From positions 40,340,839 to 40,404,838 of the forward strand of contig OU015532.1 in assembly GCA_907165065.1 (NCBI GenBank): a stretch of 64,000 bases of DNA, written 5' to 3'. The translations under genes were made by a program, and so were the position numbers. This stretch comes from Caprimulgus europaeus (Eukaryota; Chordata; Aves; Caprimulgiformes; Caprimulgidae). A model generated the notes under the pieces. It was not told the origin of the DNA, did not search any database, and saw only the letters and a list, made by a program, of their open reading frames with translations. Shown piece after piece: positions 42,701-57,700 of the stretch (position 1 is its first letter; each line of letters begins with the position of its first letter).

Positions 42701-45700
42701 ACAAAACTGTTGCTGTTCTTTGTTCTTGGGGAAACTCCTCAGGACATGTGGGTGGAATTCTTTTCCTACTGAGCCTTGCAGTTCACTTCAGTGGGACCAG
42801 AACTGGTTTAAACAGACCCACTAGAGTCTCATGAGTCACTGTTTGTACTTGACCTGTAGCAGAATTGCTCAGGATTCAAACCTGCCTCTGTGCTCTTCTG
42901 TGAAGCACCTGTTCCAGTCTGAATTCTACCTGAAACATCCTACTAATCTGTATAAAGAAAAGTAGGTGAAATAGCAGTATGTAGGCTGGATTTTGCCTTT
43001 GAGGTGATCTCATCTGACCCATCCATGCTTCAGACGGGCAGTGCTTGGTGCTCAGAGCTGGGGCCTCCTGTCGTGTCCTCAGTAGTGGTGAAGCACAGTA
43101 CAAAACTATTGCAGCCCTCAGCCAGATGGGCAAAAAGTGAAATTCATGCTGAGATAGGTGACAACGTTGAGGCAGAAGTGAAGCAGAGTCTTAACTACAT
43201 TGTTGGTGTCTTACCTTGGTGGGTGTACAAAGTGCTTGATAAATAATTTTCTTCAGTTCTTTCAGTCGGGTGCTTATGTTCATTGCAAGGAAGATGTTAC
43301 TAAATAACCTTTCTACTCCTGTTCTGAGACTAATTTGTTCTTCATTGTAGCAGTTCCACTAGAAATAGGCCAATAGAAGAAGTTCTTTGCTGCAGTTAAA
43401 AACATTTCTGTCTTCCTCACAGCCTTTAAAGTGACTGTTAAAGATTCTGCTTTTGAGACAATGTGGTAAGGGCAAGTGTGATGTGCCAAGTGTGGATGTT
43501 CCATCGGGATCTTTAGCAATCATTTTATATTGCTGTTATGGCTTTTTTGCTGCTTCTCATGTGTCTTATGTATGCCACTCTGCTGCTGCATTTTGGATGA
43601 CCTCTGTAGGTGTATTTTTTTTATGATATCTGTGTATTTAACTGAGTGATCATTGTTGATTTAGAATCCAGCAGTTAAAGTAGTTTATTCCTTCTGTCCT
43701 TTAACTTGCCACTATAGGATTTTATCAGCTGTTGCACTGTCTTTCCACTTAGTGGTACTGGATCTTCTCAGGGCGTCATTAACTTACAAATATATCTGAA
43801 GCTATGGATGTGGACCTTATTTTTATAGATTTTGTACACTTAGAAATTGTACATGCAAAATTTTTTTTACAACCTGTTTGCTAACAGATTCCGTGTCCCT
43901 AACAAGTGTCAGTTTAGATGAGAACAAATAGCATAGGTTAGTTATTTGGTCAAAGTGCCACGCTGTTTTAGCAGAGTTAGAATTTGAATGTGATTCTTTT
44001 GAATCTTTAGATTGTTAGTCCCAAGATCCTTTCTCATTAAGGGAAAGACTAGTTAAATAAACATGCTAAAAGCAGCTTTAGACAGTGTAAATGACGTGGT
44101 TAGTTATTGCAGGAATTCCTTTATGCTAGATTGCAAGAGAGAGAGCTCTTCTGATCACGTCTGCTGTGTATCATCTTCAGTCACATAGTATGTTACTGCT
44201 TTTGAATTTCAGATGCAAATTGCTGCACCAGGCGTCTTCCCCTGCAGGGATATCTCTTGATCCTGGTACTCCTACTAAGCCTAGCTACACTCGCAGTGCT
44301 AGCCTTCCTGCTGAAAGCCATCTGGTGACCTGCGCAAATCCTGCCAAGGTTTCCTGCAAGAAACAGTTGAAGTGCCTGGCGCAGCTCTATTCATCATGTA
44401 TAGCAGGTGAAGACCCAGAAGATATGAGACTGACCTTGCTTTGAGCTTTGAACTTGCATATGTGTTGTGAGGGGGAGGCAGATGAGAAGCAAAAGTTGTG
44501 GGACAGTTACAGTGTACAAACAGATAATGTCTGGAAAAATAAACTAAGCCAACACAGTAATTTTAATAAATAGATATGAGGTAAAAGTTTAGGGAAGGAG
44601 GTGAACCTGATGCAGTACTCAGAAGTGCAGAAGGCTGAAGTTGTATTGCCCTGTCTGAAACCAGACCTTCCCTAACACATCTTTCCTGTAATACCCATAT
44701 TGATTTGCACTGTGGCTGAGTGTGAGAAGGAATTCTTTGCTGACTGGGACATAGAACACTTACCTATCTTTTTACTTTTGTTTATTAAATCAGGTCAATA
44801 CTGAGTATCCACCTTTAGTATCTTATTTCCTCTCTTCCAGAAAACCTGGTACCAAATATTTTTCTAGAGCTCTTTTTTGTTCTGCAACTGTTGACATCTA
44901 AAGGAACTTCTACTGCAGAAGATGGAGATAGTGACCTTGAAGCCAATGAAAGAAGTAAAGGTAAACTATAGTATTGAGTGGAAAGAATGTTACTTCCATG
45001 GTATGATAATGTGATACCGACTCTTTAGCTTGGACAGGTAGTCTTGAATTCCATAAAAGCGCCTTATTACCACTGTGGGACTCGTCTGAGATACTGACAA
45101 AAATCATGCATGCATGGGAAGTGCTTCTGTAATATGATAGAGCAGGGTTGCTTGATACTGTTTGAATCTAGTGTTCTGCTATTGTGTGAGATTTGCTGGA
45201 GCTACTTGCTGACACTGACTTTCGGAGAGAACAGATATGCTAAAGTCTCTCTTCCATTGCTCCTTGCAACTCAAAAATGCTGTTGATCTCTCTGTTTCTT
45301 TAAATTTAAGGTTGGCTTACAAGTGCTCAGGACCCATCCATATAGATATGTAATTGCTGCGTTTGTTTTTTGGCAAATTCATACTTAAGCTTGATACAGT
45401 TATATCCTTCGACATGGATGTAAAACCCCAAAAAGTGGCTTTAGGACGAGGTAACTCCCCACCAGATGCTCCTATTTGATTGACCGTTTTTTTTTCCCGC
45501 TCACTGATTCTTAGGGCTGAGATTAAGAACACAAAGTCTCCAGCTACAGGAACAGCAGCTGATGACTGGCTGCAGTTGGTCTACTTTTTGTCCTGGATCT
45601 GCTTACTGTTGGCCAGAACATTGAGAAGGAATCTTATTTCCCATACAGCCTGAACAATTCAGTTGCCTTTAGGATAGGAAGGATAAGGATGGGAGAATTT

Positions 45701-48700
45701 GTCTATTCCAGTGTTGGGGAATGGGAACTTCTGGAAGACTGTTTTTGGATATGGCGGTTCCTACTTTCCATTAGAGCCAATTGTTGGTCTTTTAGTTTAT
45801 AAATAGTGATAGGTGCTGTTGTCTCATGTTTCTTTTTTTCCCTTAGATGCATCAGGGAGACAGCATTTCCGAAGTGTGCACAATTGTGTTTATTTCGCTG
45901 TTCAAGTCTTGGATTATCAGTATGAGTGAGTTGAATATATTTTTTCTTCTGCTTCTGTCTGCAGATGTGTGTGAGATGAAAGCAAGTGTGCGGGGATTTT
46001 AGAGCTTTACCACTTTCAAGCATGGAGTTGTTAATTTTCCCTCAAAACCTACAACTTGACCTGGATTTGTATGTCTATTTTCCTTGCACTGATCTGTCTA
46101 TTGAACTTCAGTGTGATTATGCAAGAATGGGAAAGTCATGAGAGGAGAGCAATAAAAAATGGCCCTACAGATGCCAGTAGGATTTGATGCTGGGTGCTTG
46201 GGGCTTAGAACTCTTTGCTTGGTAGCCTTATAAAAAATTACCATAAGCATTTCTTTAGGTCTGACTGTGTGTTGTTTATGTCTGTGGGTTTTATCCATGT
46301 TGTCTTGGCAGAATTATTTCCCATTTAGAAAAGGGGACGCTGAAGCTTTTGGCAGAAAATGAACGGATTGCATCTTTTTCTCCCACCTTGCACGAGAGGC
46401 TCAGGCAGGCTTATGAAAGCAGCACAGCCAAGGTAAAAAATGTCAGAGCTCAACTGCCATTGCTTCATACTTTTGTCTTGTTACTCTTTTATTTGCAATG
46501 GCTTTGATGTTAAATCTCATTCCTTCTACTTTGAGTATCTTGTCATGTCATCTTTGGCAAGTTTCTAAAAGCTACTTTTTTTTCTTGTCAGTGGGTGAGT
46601 GAATTGCTAGGTCCAATGTTTGTTAGCTGTGAATTGTCACTGGCTAGCCTTACATTGTGTTCCAGGCCCTCATCTGACAGGGTCAAATTTTGCTTTTGTG
46701 ATTCTTACCTAATAAACACGGATCCCAGAAGAATGATCTGTTAGATGCAATATTAGAATATAGTTTGGAAGAAGTGGATTTGTTTTGTAGCTACAGACTC
46801 ATTTTAGGCAAATGAAGCTTCAGGGAATGCATTAGGGAACTCAGTCTGGATGGTGGAAATGCCTGCCTTAATATATTTTGTATCTTTTGTTTCATCCATC
46901 TTTTAAAAATGTAAATTGCTGTTGGCAGAGAAAGTACAGCATACTTTCTGAGACTAAGACATGTCAATAGCTGATCTTTTTAGTTAAAACTGTAAATTAA
47001 GGTCTCTTGTTACTTGAAGACATAGGCTTTTCAAATGTGAGAAAGAAGAATAATACAGGAATTGCCAGCCACTACCCTGCATTCTCTGGAGCCTTATATT
47101 GAAGGTACACGCTTTGGCTGTTTGTAGATCTTTCTTTCCACACTGTATCAATATTAGTTGCATTGTACTCTGCAGAGATTTCTTAGATGAGATGCTTCCA
47201 CTCATAATATTGAGAGATTCTGCCTCTGTAGTGTGATGTAGGTTGTACAGCTGTTGGTGTTTATAAGCAGTGAGCAATTGTAAATGGCTAGTGTCTGAAC
47301 AACTCAACTAGTGATACTTGGTTTCTTCATCACATCTTTTGCCTGCTTTTTCTAGGTCTCAGATTATTGGATAAATTAGAGACTTATATTAGTCTAATGG
47401 CTGCCTTTATATTTTTAACAGGTATCTCTCCTGCTGCCATGCTCTGTACAGTCTGTTTCTTTCCAGCCAGAAACTGACAATCGCTCTAACTTTCCCAGTG
47501 ACAGAGCATTTCACATATTTAAGAAACAAAGGTGAGTTTCATTTACTGTTACTGTATGGCTCACAGGGTGTAATTGTTCTGTGATTGTAACATAGAATAT
47601 AAAGAATGTCTTGTGTGTGCTACATGCTGTAGAAAATCTTGAGATTTTCACTCTAATTAAAAAAAAAAAAAAGAAAAGGTCTCTGTCCGTATTGACTCCA
47701 GGAGCCTAAATGTCTTTAGAGAAGAACAGCCTAATTCTTCAGGAGTTATTGAGACTTCTGGTAATTGCCAGTACAGTGTGTCACCCTACTGGATTGCTTC
47801 TGCATATAAATCTAGTATGCTTTTATTCTTCCTGCTACCTCCCTCCATGCTTGCAGCAACAGGGTGAGGAGAGAATGGCAAGTTTTCTCGGTCCTTTTTT
47901 CTCTCCTCATGGGTATTATTTCATGTGTTTTATTCTTTCCTGCCTCTTAGTCTTCAGTGTGTTTGTTAATGGGTGTTTTGGTCATTCAGTCAGAGCTGGG
48001 GTATAACAAGCTTAAGCCCTTGCTGTCAAAGACACGGAAAATGGAAACTCGCTGAAGTACCGCTAACATTAATGAGTTTTGCAAAGGTATCTGAATGCTT
48101 AGAGGCTTGAATTATTTAATCTGAGCTAGAATCTTGCTGGGGAATTTAGGAGTGATTGAATATTCAGTTGTTGTTACTTCAAAAGTAATTCATGCCCTTA
48201 AATATCTTGATTCACAGGGATATCTTTTATGAACTGCTGCGTGAATGGGAGGATAACCATGAAAAAACTGGCTGGGACTTTGAAAGAGTTCTGGGCAACA
48301 GGATCAGGTAGGAGTCTTACGCAACTTCAGCTAACTCTTTAATGTTGCTGAATTGCTGGTGCAGCATATTAGACTTGGCATCCTAAATTCCATGTTCTTC
48401 CTAATGCTCTTCTGAATAATCTGTAGGCAGCTGTGCTTCTTGGAAGTTACTGCCCATGTAAACTTGCTTCTGTATTTAAAAGTATCAACTGTTATCTTAA
48501 AGAAGCAAGCCACAAGTAGCAAGGGGCCTAATTTGATTGGTCTTGGTGTAGCTCTTTCCTGATCATAATCACAGAGAGAGCCACTCTCACAAGCAGTATG
48601 TAGTGGTCTAAGCACTTTTGTGTGCATTTCATGTTTCCAATGCCCTGCTCCTCTTCAAGTGTGGAGAACTGTTACATGTTCGGAAGCTCTGAGCTCTTCT

Positions 48701-51700
48701 ACTTACTTCAGGGATTTCTAGTGTATTTGCTCTGAAAACAAGATAACTGTGGCTCTTTCTATGGAAAGAAAACTGTTTTATTAATTTATTGCTTTATCAA
48801 AATAGAGTATATGTATATAAAGAAACTATGACGGTTTTGAAAGCAGTTGCCTTGTGGGTTTCTGTGTTAGTCTTAACCACCAACCTACTCAAGTTATGTG
48901 TATGAAGGTGACACTTCACTGCAGGAGCAAAACAAGGTTGAGATTTAAACTGAGAAATTTTCCTTCTCTTTGGGCATCAGAAGTACTACTATTGCTGTTT
49001 TCTTACTTGCATATATGTAAACTCTCAACTAATTTCTCTGCACAGGGGAGAGTGGGAGCTGAATGAGTTAATTTTCTTCCTAAACAACAGCATTATTGCA
49101 GGAAAGGAAGAAAGTCTGTTTATCTATGTTTGCTCTGCAAGTACTCAGGGAGAATTTTTGTTTCCATAGTCAGCAAATTGGGCTTTGTGCTTGGGAAACC
49201 TGGATATAAAGATGTCGCTTTTTGCAGTGGCCTTTGGAGATCATTTTCTTAAAAGCAGTTATTTTATGCTTTTGGTATAGTTTGAGGTAAAACCACTTTT
49301 TTTTGTACCACAAAGCTCCAGTCAGCATTTTGTGATGTTTCCCTTCACAGGGCCATGATGGCTCATCTATCTGCAACCTGCAACCACAGCCATTTTGCCA
49401 GGCTCTTTCAGAAACAGCTTATCCAGGTAAATGATTTGGTTTTTTTTTTTCATGAAGATATACATCAAAGCTCATCTGATCCTTCCTCAGCCTGAGAAAA
49501 CAAACTGTGTCTTACAAATTTCTTTGAGATTTTCCTATTGAAACTTTTTCGTGAGAGCCAGGTATTCAGGATGGAAATTTCCTTCCTTTTCCAGAGTATA
49601 AATCAGCGATAAAATACTGATGAACTTTGTGTAAATCAGGGATAAGGCACACTGAGCACATCATGAGCTGTAAGAATTCATTCTTCATGGTTATTTACCT
49701 TGACCTTCTACTTTTAGAACAGTTGAAATTTTTAGAAAAATGGGAATGCATAGAGAGTCCAGGTCCTTGGAGACTGGACTAAAGATCCTAATGAGTGGTT
49801 CATGAAAAATATGTGAGTAATAGATGTTCTCTCCACAAATCCAGATGTAGTCTGCTAGAAGTGCTTGAGTTAGATGTATAGGATCAGAATTCCATCTCAA
49901 GATCTCTAGGCTGTTTACAGCCAAAGTGGGTGGCAAGTTTTGTCATGAGAAAAAGAGATCTGTACGTGGGCTGCCTGAAAAGCCATGCTTGGATTACTCC
50001 TAAAACAGTGTCTTGTGAGGAAGGGAGAATATGTGGGGTGAGAGATGAAGTGAAATGATGCCTTATTACAAATTTTCCACCTCACTACTCTTTCTGTCTC
50101 CTGAAGATGTGTAAAGGTCCTATTGGAGGTGGTACAAGCTGGGGAGACACCCCAGACCAGGATGTCCTTAATATGCTGGGTTCTGATAATCTGAGCCGTC
50201 TGAAGAGGCTGCAGGAAAGATTTGTCGTTCCTCAGAGCATCCGAGGACCTTGTCCACCCCCTTCGTTTCCAGGGTGCCAGCAGTTCTTCAGGGACTTCAT
50301 CCTCAGTGCAGGAAGGTTAGCTGCCTGTGGTTGCTGTTTCCTTGGTGAAGTGTGTGGGCAAGTGGGGAACACCAGCATATTGCTCTTGTAGCTGGGGAGC
50401 AGCGGGGAGTAGTCCAGATTGCTTAGGACATGGTGTAACCTTGGCAGAGCGTATCAGAAATGTTTTTAAGCTGCCTAATACCACACTTAGTGTTCTTGGC
50501 CAGCACACACAGTGAACATGTTAATAAGCAGGTTCTGTCTGGAGCACAGAATGTATTTGTGTGTATGTGTGCTACATTAGACTAGATTATATGGCAATAG
50601 TCTTCCTTCTGTAAAACCATGATATCCTTGTCATAGGCCATCAGCATTTCCCAGTGCCAAGGTGTGCAGTGCTGCGTAGTAAGGGCACTGGACTGGCCAA
50701 GTGTTTATTATGTGGTAGGGCATGAAGCTAAGGAGTTGGAAAATGAAGCCGGGTTCATGGTTTTGTTTAATGAGTTTTTCACAATCCACAGCATAGGGGA
50801 GCTGTGCTCTATGGGAGATTTGTATCTTAAGTTCGGTTATTTTACAGCTTCCTGCTGCGACAGATCCATATTATATCCTTATGCTGGGACTTGCTAAATA
50901 GTGTCTATTTGAAAAATTACAAAATAAGAGTAGAAAAGAAGGCATCATCCAGTACTAGTTTTGTCCCTTGCTTGCTTGTCTTCAGTCTGTTACTTTGGAT
51001 GTCTGCTGATGCTTGATACAACTCATGAGACAAGCTTGAAATTTTGCAGTGTGTTAGTTGAGGTTTTACTGCTGTTTTCAGCCCAGTCTGATTCATCATC
51101 ATCTTTTGCTGAAGTTACCAGTTCAATCAGCACTTGATGGATAGCCTGTGCCTGAAGATACTCGAGCTAGATGGCCTTACTCTGGTGGAGCATGAGCACT
51201 GTGATGGGGAAGCAGATATGGATGAACAGGTAAGCTTGTTTTTTTACAAACACGTCTGGCAGGAATTTCCCTGAACTGTTCCTGTACCCAGAGAATTACT
51301 GGCTTGATTGTGAGTTGCTTTGGAGCTTCCACTGCTGTATTTCCAGGACAAGAGCTTCTTCATTTGGTTTTGTCATAACTCTGCAACTTGGTTATGGATG
51401 TCTGAGCCCCTTGCCATTTACTTGTATGCTTCAGTGAGCTTCATAGAACTGTGTTGTAAGAGATGATGCACAGTAGTTGGAAAAGTGAGAGCCTCTTGTC
51501 AGGTTGTTAGTACCCTGTGTTAGATCAGTGGAAGAACTGAGTCCAGTTGTTGCACTCAGTTGCAATAACTCCTTATTACTTTTCCATGTAGAAAGATGTT
51601 AGAACGAATTTGTAGTCATGCCTGTTCACACTTGTTCAAATGTTTTCTTCACTCTGTACCTATTAGAGGTGTCATAACTTACAGTCTGTTAGCAAAGTAG

Positions 51701-54700
51701 CAGCCAAAGGTTCATTAAAACTAGTAGAGCAGTAATGGTACAAAGGAGGCAACATGAGATCAGCTCTGCCCTCTCATTGACTCTGACGTTGTTAATAAGA
51801 AGATGTGATAGAGCAGCTGCTTATTTTAGAAAGCTCTTGAATTAATTTCTTCTCAGTGTAAGTGAAACAGTGGAGGCAGAAGCAATTTAAAATGTTTGAT
51901 AAGTATGTATTTTGGAAATGTACCTTTATTAAAGGCAGTGATGAAGCTCTGTGGTCCTTTTACATGAAGGGAGTAGAAGTTGCTTTGCCAGTTTAGGGTA
52001 GCATTGCCCGAGCTTGCTTTTTTCATTTCAGGATGAAAAGAAGCGTTTCACAGTGGTCCTGTTAAGCCTACGACTCCTCGCCAAGTTCCTGGGGTTTCTT
52101 GTTTTCTTGCCATATCGCACTGTGGAGCAACCAACTAGAGACTTGCAAGACTCTGCAGTAGCATTAAGAAACCAAGTAAGAAACCAAACTCTTCTAAGAA
52201 ATCTAATGTGGCCTTTGATTGACAGGCAGGTTTTCTAGTCCAGGGAGAGGATTATGAGTAGTTACGCCCTTTCAAAGCAAGCCAGTGGTTCCTGGGGTGA
52301 TGTTATACTGTTATGTGTTCCTTCCTACTGCATATTCTGGGGCTGGGAGTAAAGGAAAGAGTTTGTGTAAACTAGAAGAGGGAGCAATGCACTGATGGTG
52401 AGGTACTCGGTCTTCTGTTATTTCTGCTAATCTGGGGCTGTCTGACTCTGACCTAGCTAAGAAGACTTGTATTTATAGTGTAAAATCCAGCTACCAGGAA
52501 TGTTTTTGTTAGTTTTGCACCCATCTTGTATTTGTTACTTCGTCTCATAGCAGTGTGTCATACTGAATGCAAGGAGGCAGGGGTTAGACCTTGACTCCAC
52601 TTGTACATAGTTAGGCTTATAGTCTTACTTCTGAAAGTCCTGGTGGGAACTTTGCTTGCTGTCATATTGTGATTTTTACCTCTGTTCGTGTGCAAAGAAA
52701 TTATTTTGTTAGCCAGAAAGTCACCTCTTATTTGTACAGAAGATGAAATCCTAGAAAGAAAAGTCATCATATAGATAAAGTTTTTCTTTAAGTATTAAAA
52801 GGTAACTTCCAGCTGCTGTTTTAACTTCTGTTGTCCATTAAGACTCTGCCTGTACTGGATATATTGAAGCTTCTGAGGGAATCTATTAGCCATCAACGTT
52901 CTGTCCTGACGATTCCTTGGATTGTGGAGTACCTTTCCCTTGTGGATTATATTGCTCCTTTCCTTGATTACTACAGGAAAGTGTTTTGTCTGTTGTTGCA
53001 GGTATACAGGTAAGAGCCTGTGAAAGGTTATGTTTTTTTAAGAACTTCTCTGTTAAGGTTTACTTGCTTAGTTGAAGTACTTGGTGTTTGAGAATGCATG
53101 CTGGTGCTAGTTTGAGGTTTTTATAAAAAGTATTTTTTTTAATTTTTTTTTTTTTTGTGCAAATCATGGCCGTGTCTTACATAAGGCTGCACAGAAAGCA
53201 CATCCTAAATTCAGAGATTACTGTTTGGTTTAAATATGTGTTTTTTAATTAAGTAAACAAAATTCTTTAAATCCCACTCACTCATTCTACATCTACAGCT
53301 GTGAATTTAAACCTTGAATTTGAACCTTAAACCTACAACATCTCCCATGCCTAATTAATGCCCTATTTTTCTTTCCAATAGGGAAAGAAATTTTCCATGG
53401 GGAAAATTTGAAGCACATTCTAGAGAGTTACTTAACACTGTCTTTTCCAGTGTAAACTTAAAATAGCCTGTTATTTAGATATGTATGTACAAAAAAATAG
53501 AGCTCGCTCTCTGCTCTTTCGGCAGACAAGCAGGGAATGGGTACATGGTAACAAATATTTTAATTTAAAAGGGAGTGGTTTGTGTTTTTTTTTTTCTCCT
53601 AATGATAATTGAGCTACTGAAATCTAAAACTCTTTTGCTGCTTTTGCTTCATGGCAGGTTGATGGTCCTTTCTGAAGATAAGGAGATGAGTTTCCTGAAC
53701 AAGCTGCTGATCCTTGCAGTTCTGGGTTGGCTTTTTCAGGTAGGGTCTCATGTGAGCACACCACGCGCTTCTCTGAAGAAAAAGCAGGGCACAGAACTCT
53801 GTAGAAAATAGTATCAAAATGAGTTAAAACACTGCAAAACAGCAGTTTGTTGTTGGGTTTTTTTACACTAGTGTGAGGTTCAAAGAATCCTCTGTAGTAT
53901 AATGGAGAATTATTTTCCTCTAGTGGAATTGTGTGAAGCAACATTTTTTTTTTCCAATAGGAATTCTAATTGCTGCTGAAACACATTCTGTACTTACAAA
54001 TCTGTATCCTCGTAAGCAAATTTACTGCTGATTCCTGTTAGAACTGGAAGCTCTTGTCACAAAGGTGGAGTGCTAGCTGGCAGCCTTGAATTACAAGGGA
54101 ATTTTTTGTCTGATAAAGGGACTGTGTGTGATGAACTTTTAAAATCCTTTTGTGCCTTCAGTTGGAAGCAAGGTAACTGGGGAGCAGGAACCTGTTGGAA
54201 AGGTGAAAAATGCTGTATGGGGAGGGTTAGGAAGGTGGCTTATGTTATGGTGATCAAACTGAATCCAATCTTATGTAAAGGTTCTTCTTAGGGCTGAGAG
54301 GATTCTTAATGCTAGTTTTTTTTATGGGTGGGGGGTTGATAAGATTTTACTCTTCTCTGTCAGAAATGGTGTAAGTTCCTGACTGCTGTTTAGGTTGTAA
54401 CTCCTGGGATTTCTGTTTCAGGTTCCATCAGTCCCTGAAGAGTTGTTTTTTACCACTGATGTCAGACAGGAGGGATTGATGATGAATACTGTGACATCTG
54501 CTCAGGCTTTGGTGAGTTGGTGCAGCTGCATGTCCTCTGAATCTGTGAAAGAGGATGGACCTACCACAGCCGCAGGATTTTATCAGGAATTTGTCTTCAG
54601 TGTGGCTGTATTGAGCATATGTAGGCCAATGGATATGACACCCCAGTTTGCCTGAGTGCCTCAATCCCATTGCACCCTGGGTTGTAAACTGTGTGTGTTA

Positions 54701-57700
54701 CAGCTCTGGGGCTTTTGTCAGGCAGGAGCCATCTCACCTGCTGCAATGGCTTGCAGAATAGGTGCAAAGGTATGCTGGAGGATCAGATGCTGTTTTCCTG
54801 CTCACTGGTTATTGCAGTACAAGGTGAGCTGATAGAACTGTAGCTCTTCCCAGGAATAAGTAATGGTAGTGGTGAACTCAACAGAAATAGTAAGATATAA
54901 GAGCAAGGTTGCTGTCTTTGGAGTCACCTGTTTTCCAGTTGTGTGATAAAGGGTAATTGAACTGAAAATAGTATGAGCAAGCACTAGAGGAGATGAGTTT
55001 ATGGCATGTGTGATGTATCTGATAAGTCCCAGACATGCAAAAGAATACATAGGATTCCTTGCAAAATGACCTATATGTTTGCTAAGATATAGGTGTATCT
55101 TGTTCTGATTAGAAAGTTCTGTTTTGCCCTATGGCTTCAGTGGCAGAGATAAGATGCAGAGATCAACTGATTTTTTAATTTTTTTTTTCCCAAATGAGTG
55201 CAGTACACACTGCCCATGTGGATGGGACCTGACGTTGCTTTTCCTCCCATGCCCTCACGCTGTGCTGTGTAATACTGGGGTGACATTACTCCACAGTGCG
55301 GTGTTACAGTGGAGATACCTGGGGAGGTGTAATGCACAGCAGATGTGCCTTGTCTGTCTTCTCCATGGATGGTTTCTCTTTTATGAGTAGCAGCTATGGC
55401 AACAGTGCTGGTTCCCTTCTGTAACCCTCAGCTTTCAGCTGGGCAGTGATCAGAAGCAAAGGTTGAGCTACACTAAGTGTAGAGCAGCTCATTGTGTGTT
55501 ACAGAGCTAGACTGAAAGCTTGGGCTGCAAAGTTCATAATTTTACTGTGGATGTGGAATCCAGTTATTTCTATTGTTTTTGTGGAAAGGTAGTTCTGAAA
55601 CCTGCCTGTGACCACGCATATGGGACTTCTGACTTGCTGAAGACTCGTTCTCTCCTGCTGTGTCATTTCAGCATTTCCTTGCTTTTCTTTCCAGGACTGT
55701 GTACCCTTGGTGGATCAGCAGTTACTTTATACCTGCTGTCCCTATCTTGGTGAGTATTTTAGTTATATTTGCTATATAAATAAAATATATTAGTATATAT
55801 ATATTATTTTTTTAATTATAATTTGTCCTTTGGTAGTATGAGTCCTTCAGTTTTCAGTTGTGTATGAGTCAACCTTGATAAAGAGCTGTATTGCAGAAGC
55901 TCATGCAGTTGTGACTAGTGTCTGGTGAAGCTGGGGAAGGAAGGCTATGTTGTCAGGACAGTTGATCTACAGAGCTTGAATACAGAGGGACAGGGGAACT
56001 AATTCTTAACAAACTGTAAGAAGCATTATGAGGAGTAAGTGTATGACTTTTCCCTCCTGGGTATAGGGAGAAGTGTTTGTACTGTGAGAAATGCCTTGAT
56101 CCTTGAGCATATTTTTACTACCAGGCAGAGGGGAAGAGTCCTTTTGTGCCCTGGTGCTCTATCAGGTTGTTGTTTGAGATACCTTTTTCCTGGGATCTGA
56201 CTGCCATTGGTGAAATCCCTCTCACCTCATCCCTGGGACAAGAGAGTCCCAGATGGTGGGATGGTGCTCTTCTTCTTGAGACTTAGCTGCTAGGGAAACT
56301 GTATGTTAAACCTGCATTACAAAAGCTTCTAGGGGTTGAACATATCTTCAGGCTTTTCCCATGGTGTTTTTTCCTGACTATTGGAATTTTGTGTAACTCT
56401 GCTTGCCTTATTGTCCTCATAGACTTTACAGTTCCCACTTGCCAAGCTAAAAAGGGATGCATGGAAATAGCTGCTCCCTGATCCTTTTGAATAAGTCTGA
56501 TGTGTCAGAGAATTTTTTGAAGCCTCCTCTTCTAGATAAAAGATCCTTGCCTGCCTTGCTGTACCCTCTCATGCCCTGACAGTTAAATGGGTGGGATGTC
56601 CCTCTGCTTTTCTGAAACTTCAGCTTTCACAGAATCTGAGAGAATCTGCTCTGGTAACAAGATTGACAATGTGAAAATCTCTTTTGAGTTTTGATTTGTT
56701 CCCTTGCTTATGGGAATGCTGACTGCTTTTGCATGTTTTTCTGTACAGGTGAGCTGCGGAAACTGCTTGCCTCTTTTGTGGCTGGTAGTGGAGCCAAAAA
56801 TGGGGGCTTTATAAGGAAAATCACTCCCACGGCTGCAGAGTCTTTGGCACCCAAGGCTTCTGTCACACAGCGGAAACTGCAGGTAATGAAATTAGGGAGC
56901 CACAAGGGGAAGCATGGCAGGAGAAATTGCTTGTGTGAGTGTAGAGTACACAGTAGTATCCTAATGACAGAAAAAGAAAAGAAAGGGCATAAGGAGCAGG
57001 GAACATTGTGTTTAACAGTCGGGTATCCTTAATCCTCTTTCTTCTGTTATAGTCATGTGGCTGGGATACCATATGGGTGTTGAAATCCAGATAACTTCAG
57101 TAAACATTCTTGCAATTGGAACAATTAGCACGTTTCCCTGTCTGCCTCTCCTTTAATTTGAAATGTTGGTATGTTTCTCATACTCTGTTTTGGTTAGATT
57201 GTAGCCATGCTTTCCAACCAAAGAGCTAAATGTGTGGGAGCCTATAGGATTACCAGCCTGTAATTAAAAGAGAGGATCCTTTCTTCTCAGAAACAAAGCC
57301 TATGTAGTGACTCACTACTAGTAGGTGCTGTCAGAACTCTCCCATTCTTCCCTTTACTGGGCATTTGCCTTTGTAGCTTCATAAACCCTCGTAATGAGCT
57401 TTGGGTTAAATATTTAGAAGGAGATAGGGAGCAAATATTTTACAGGGGTGCTGAATGCTACAGTAGCATTAAGTTCTAGTGTAGTGGAATTACCTGCTTT
57501 TTAGCACCATTCCAGATAATGCTAAAAGGAATGGTTCTGTCCATACAAGGATCAGGGTGGAGAGCTCTAATCAATTATAGGGCTTTTCTCTTGAACAGGT
57601 AGAGTTGGAACAGGCTTTCTTCCACAACCAGCCTCCTTCCCTACGGAGAACAGTTGAATTTGTGGCAGAGAGGGTGGGATCCAACTGTGTTAAGCACATC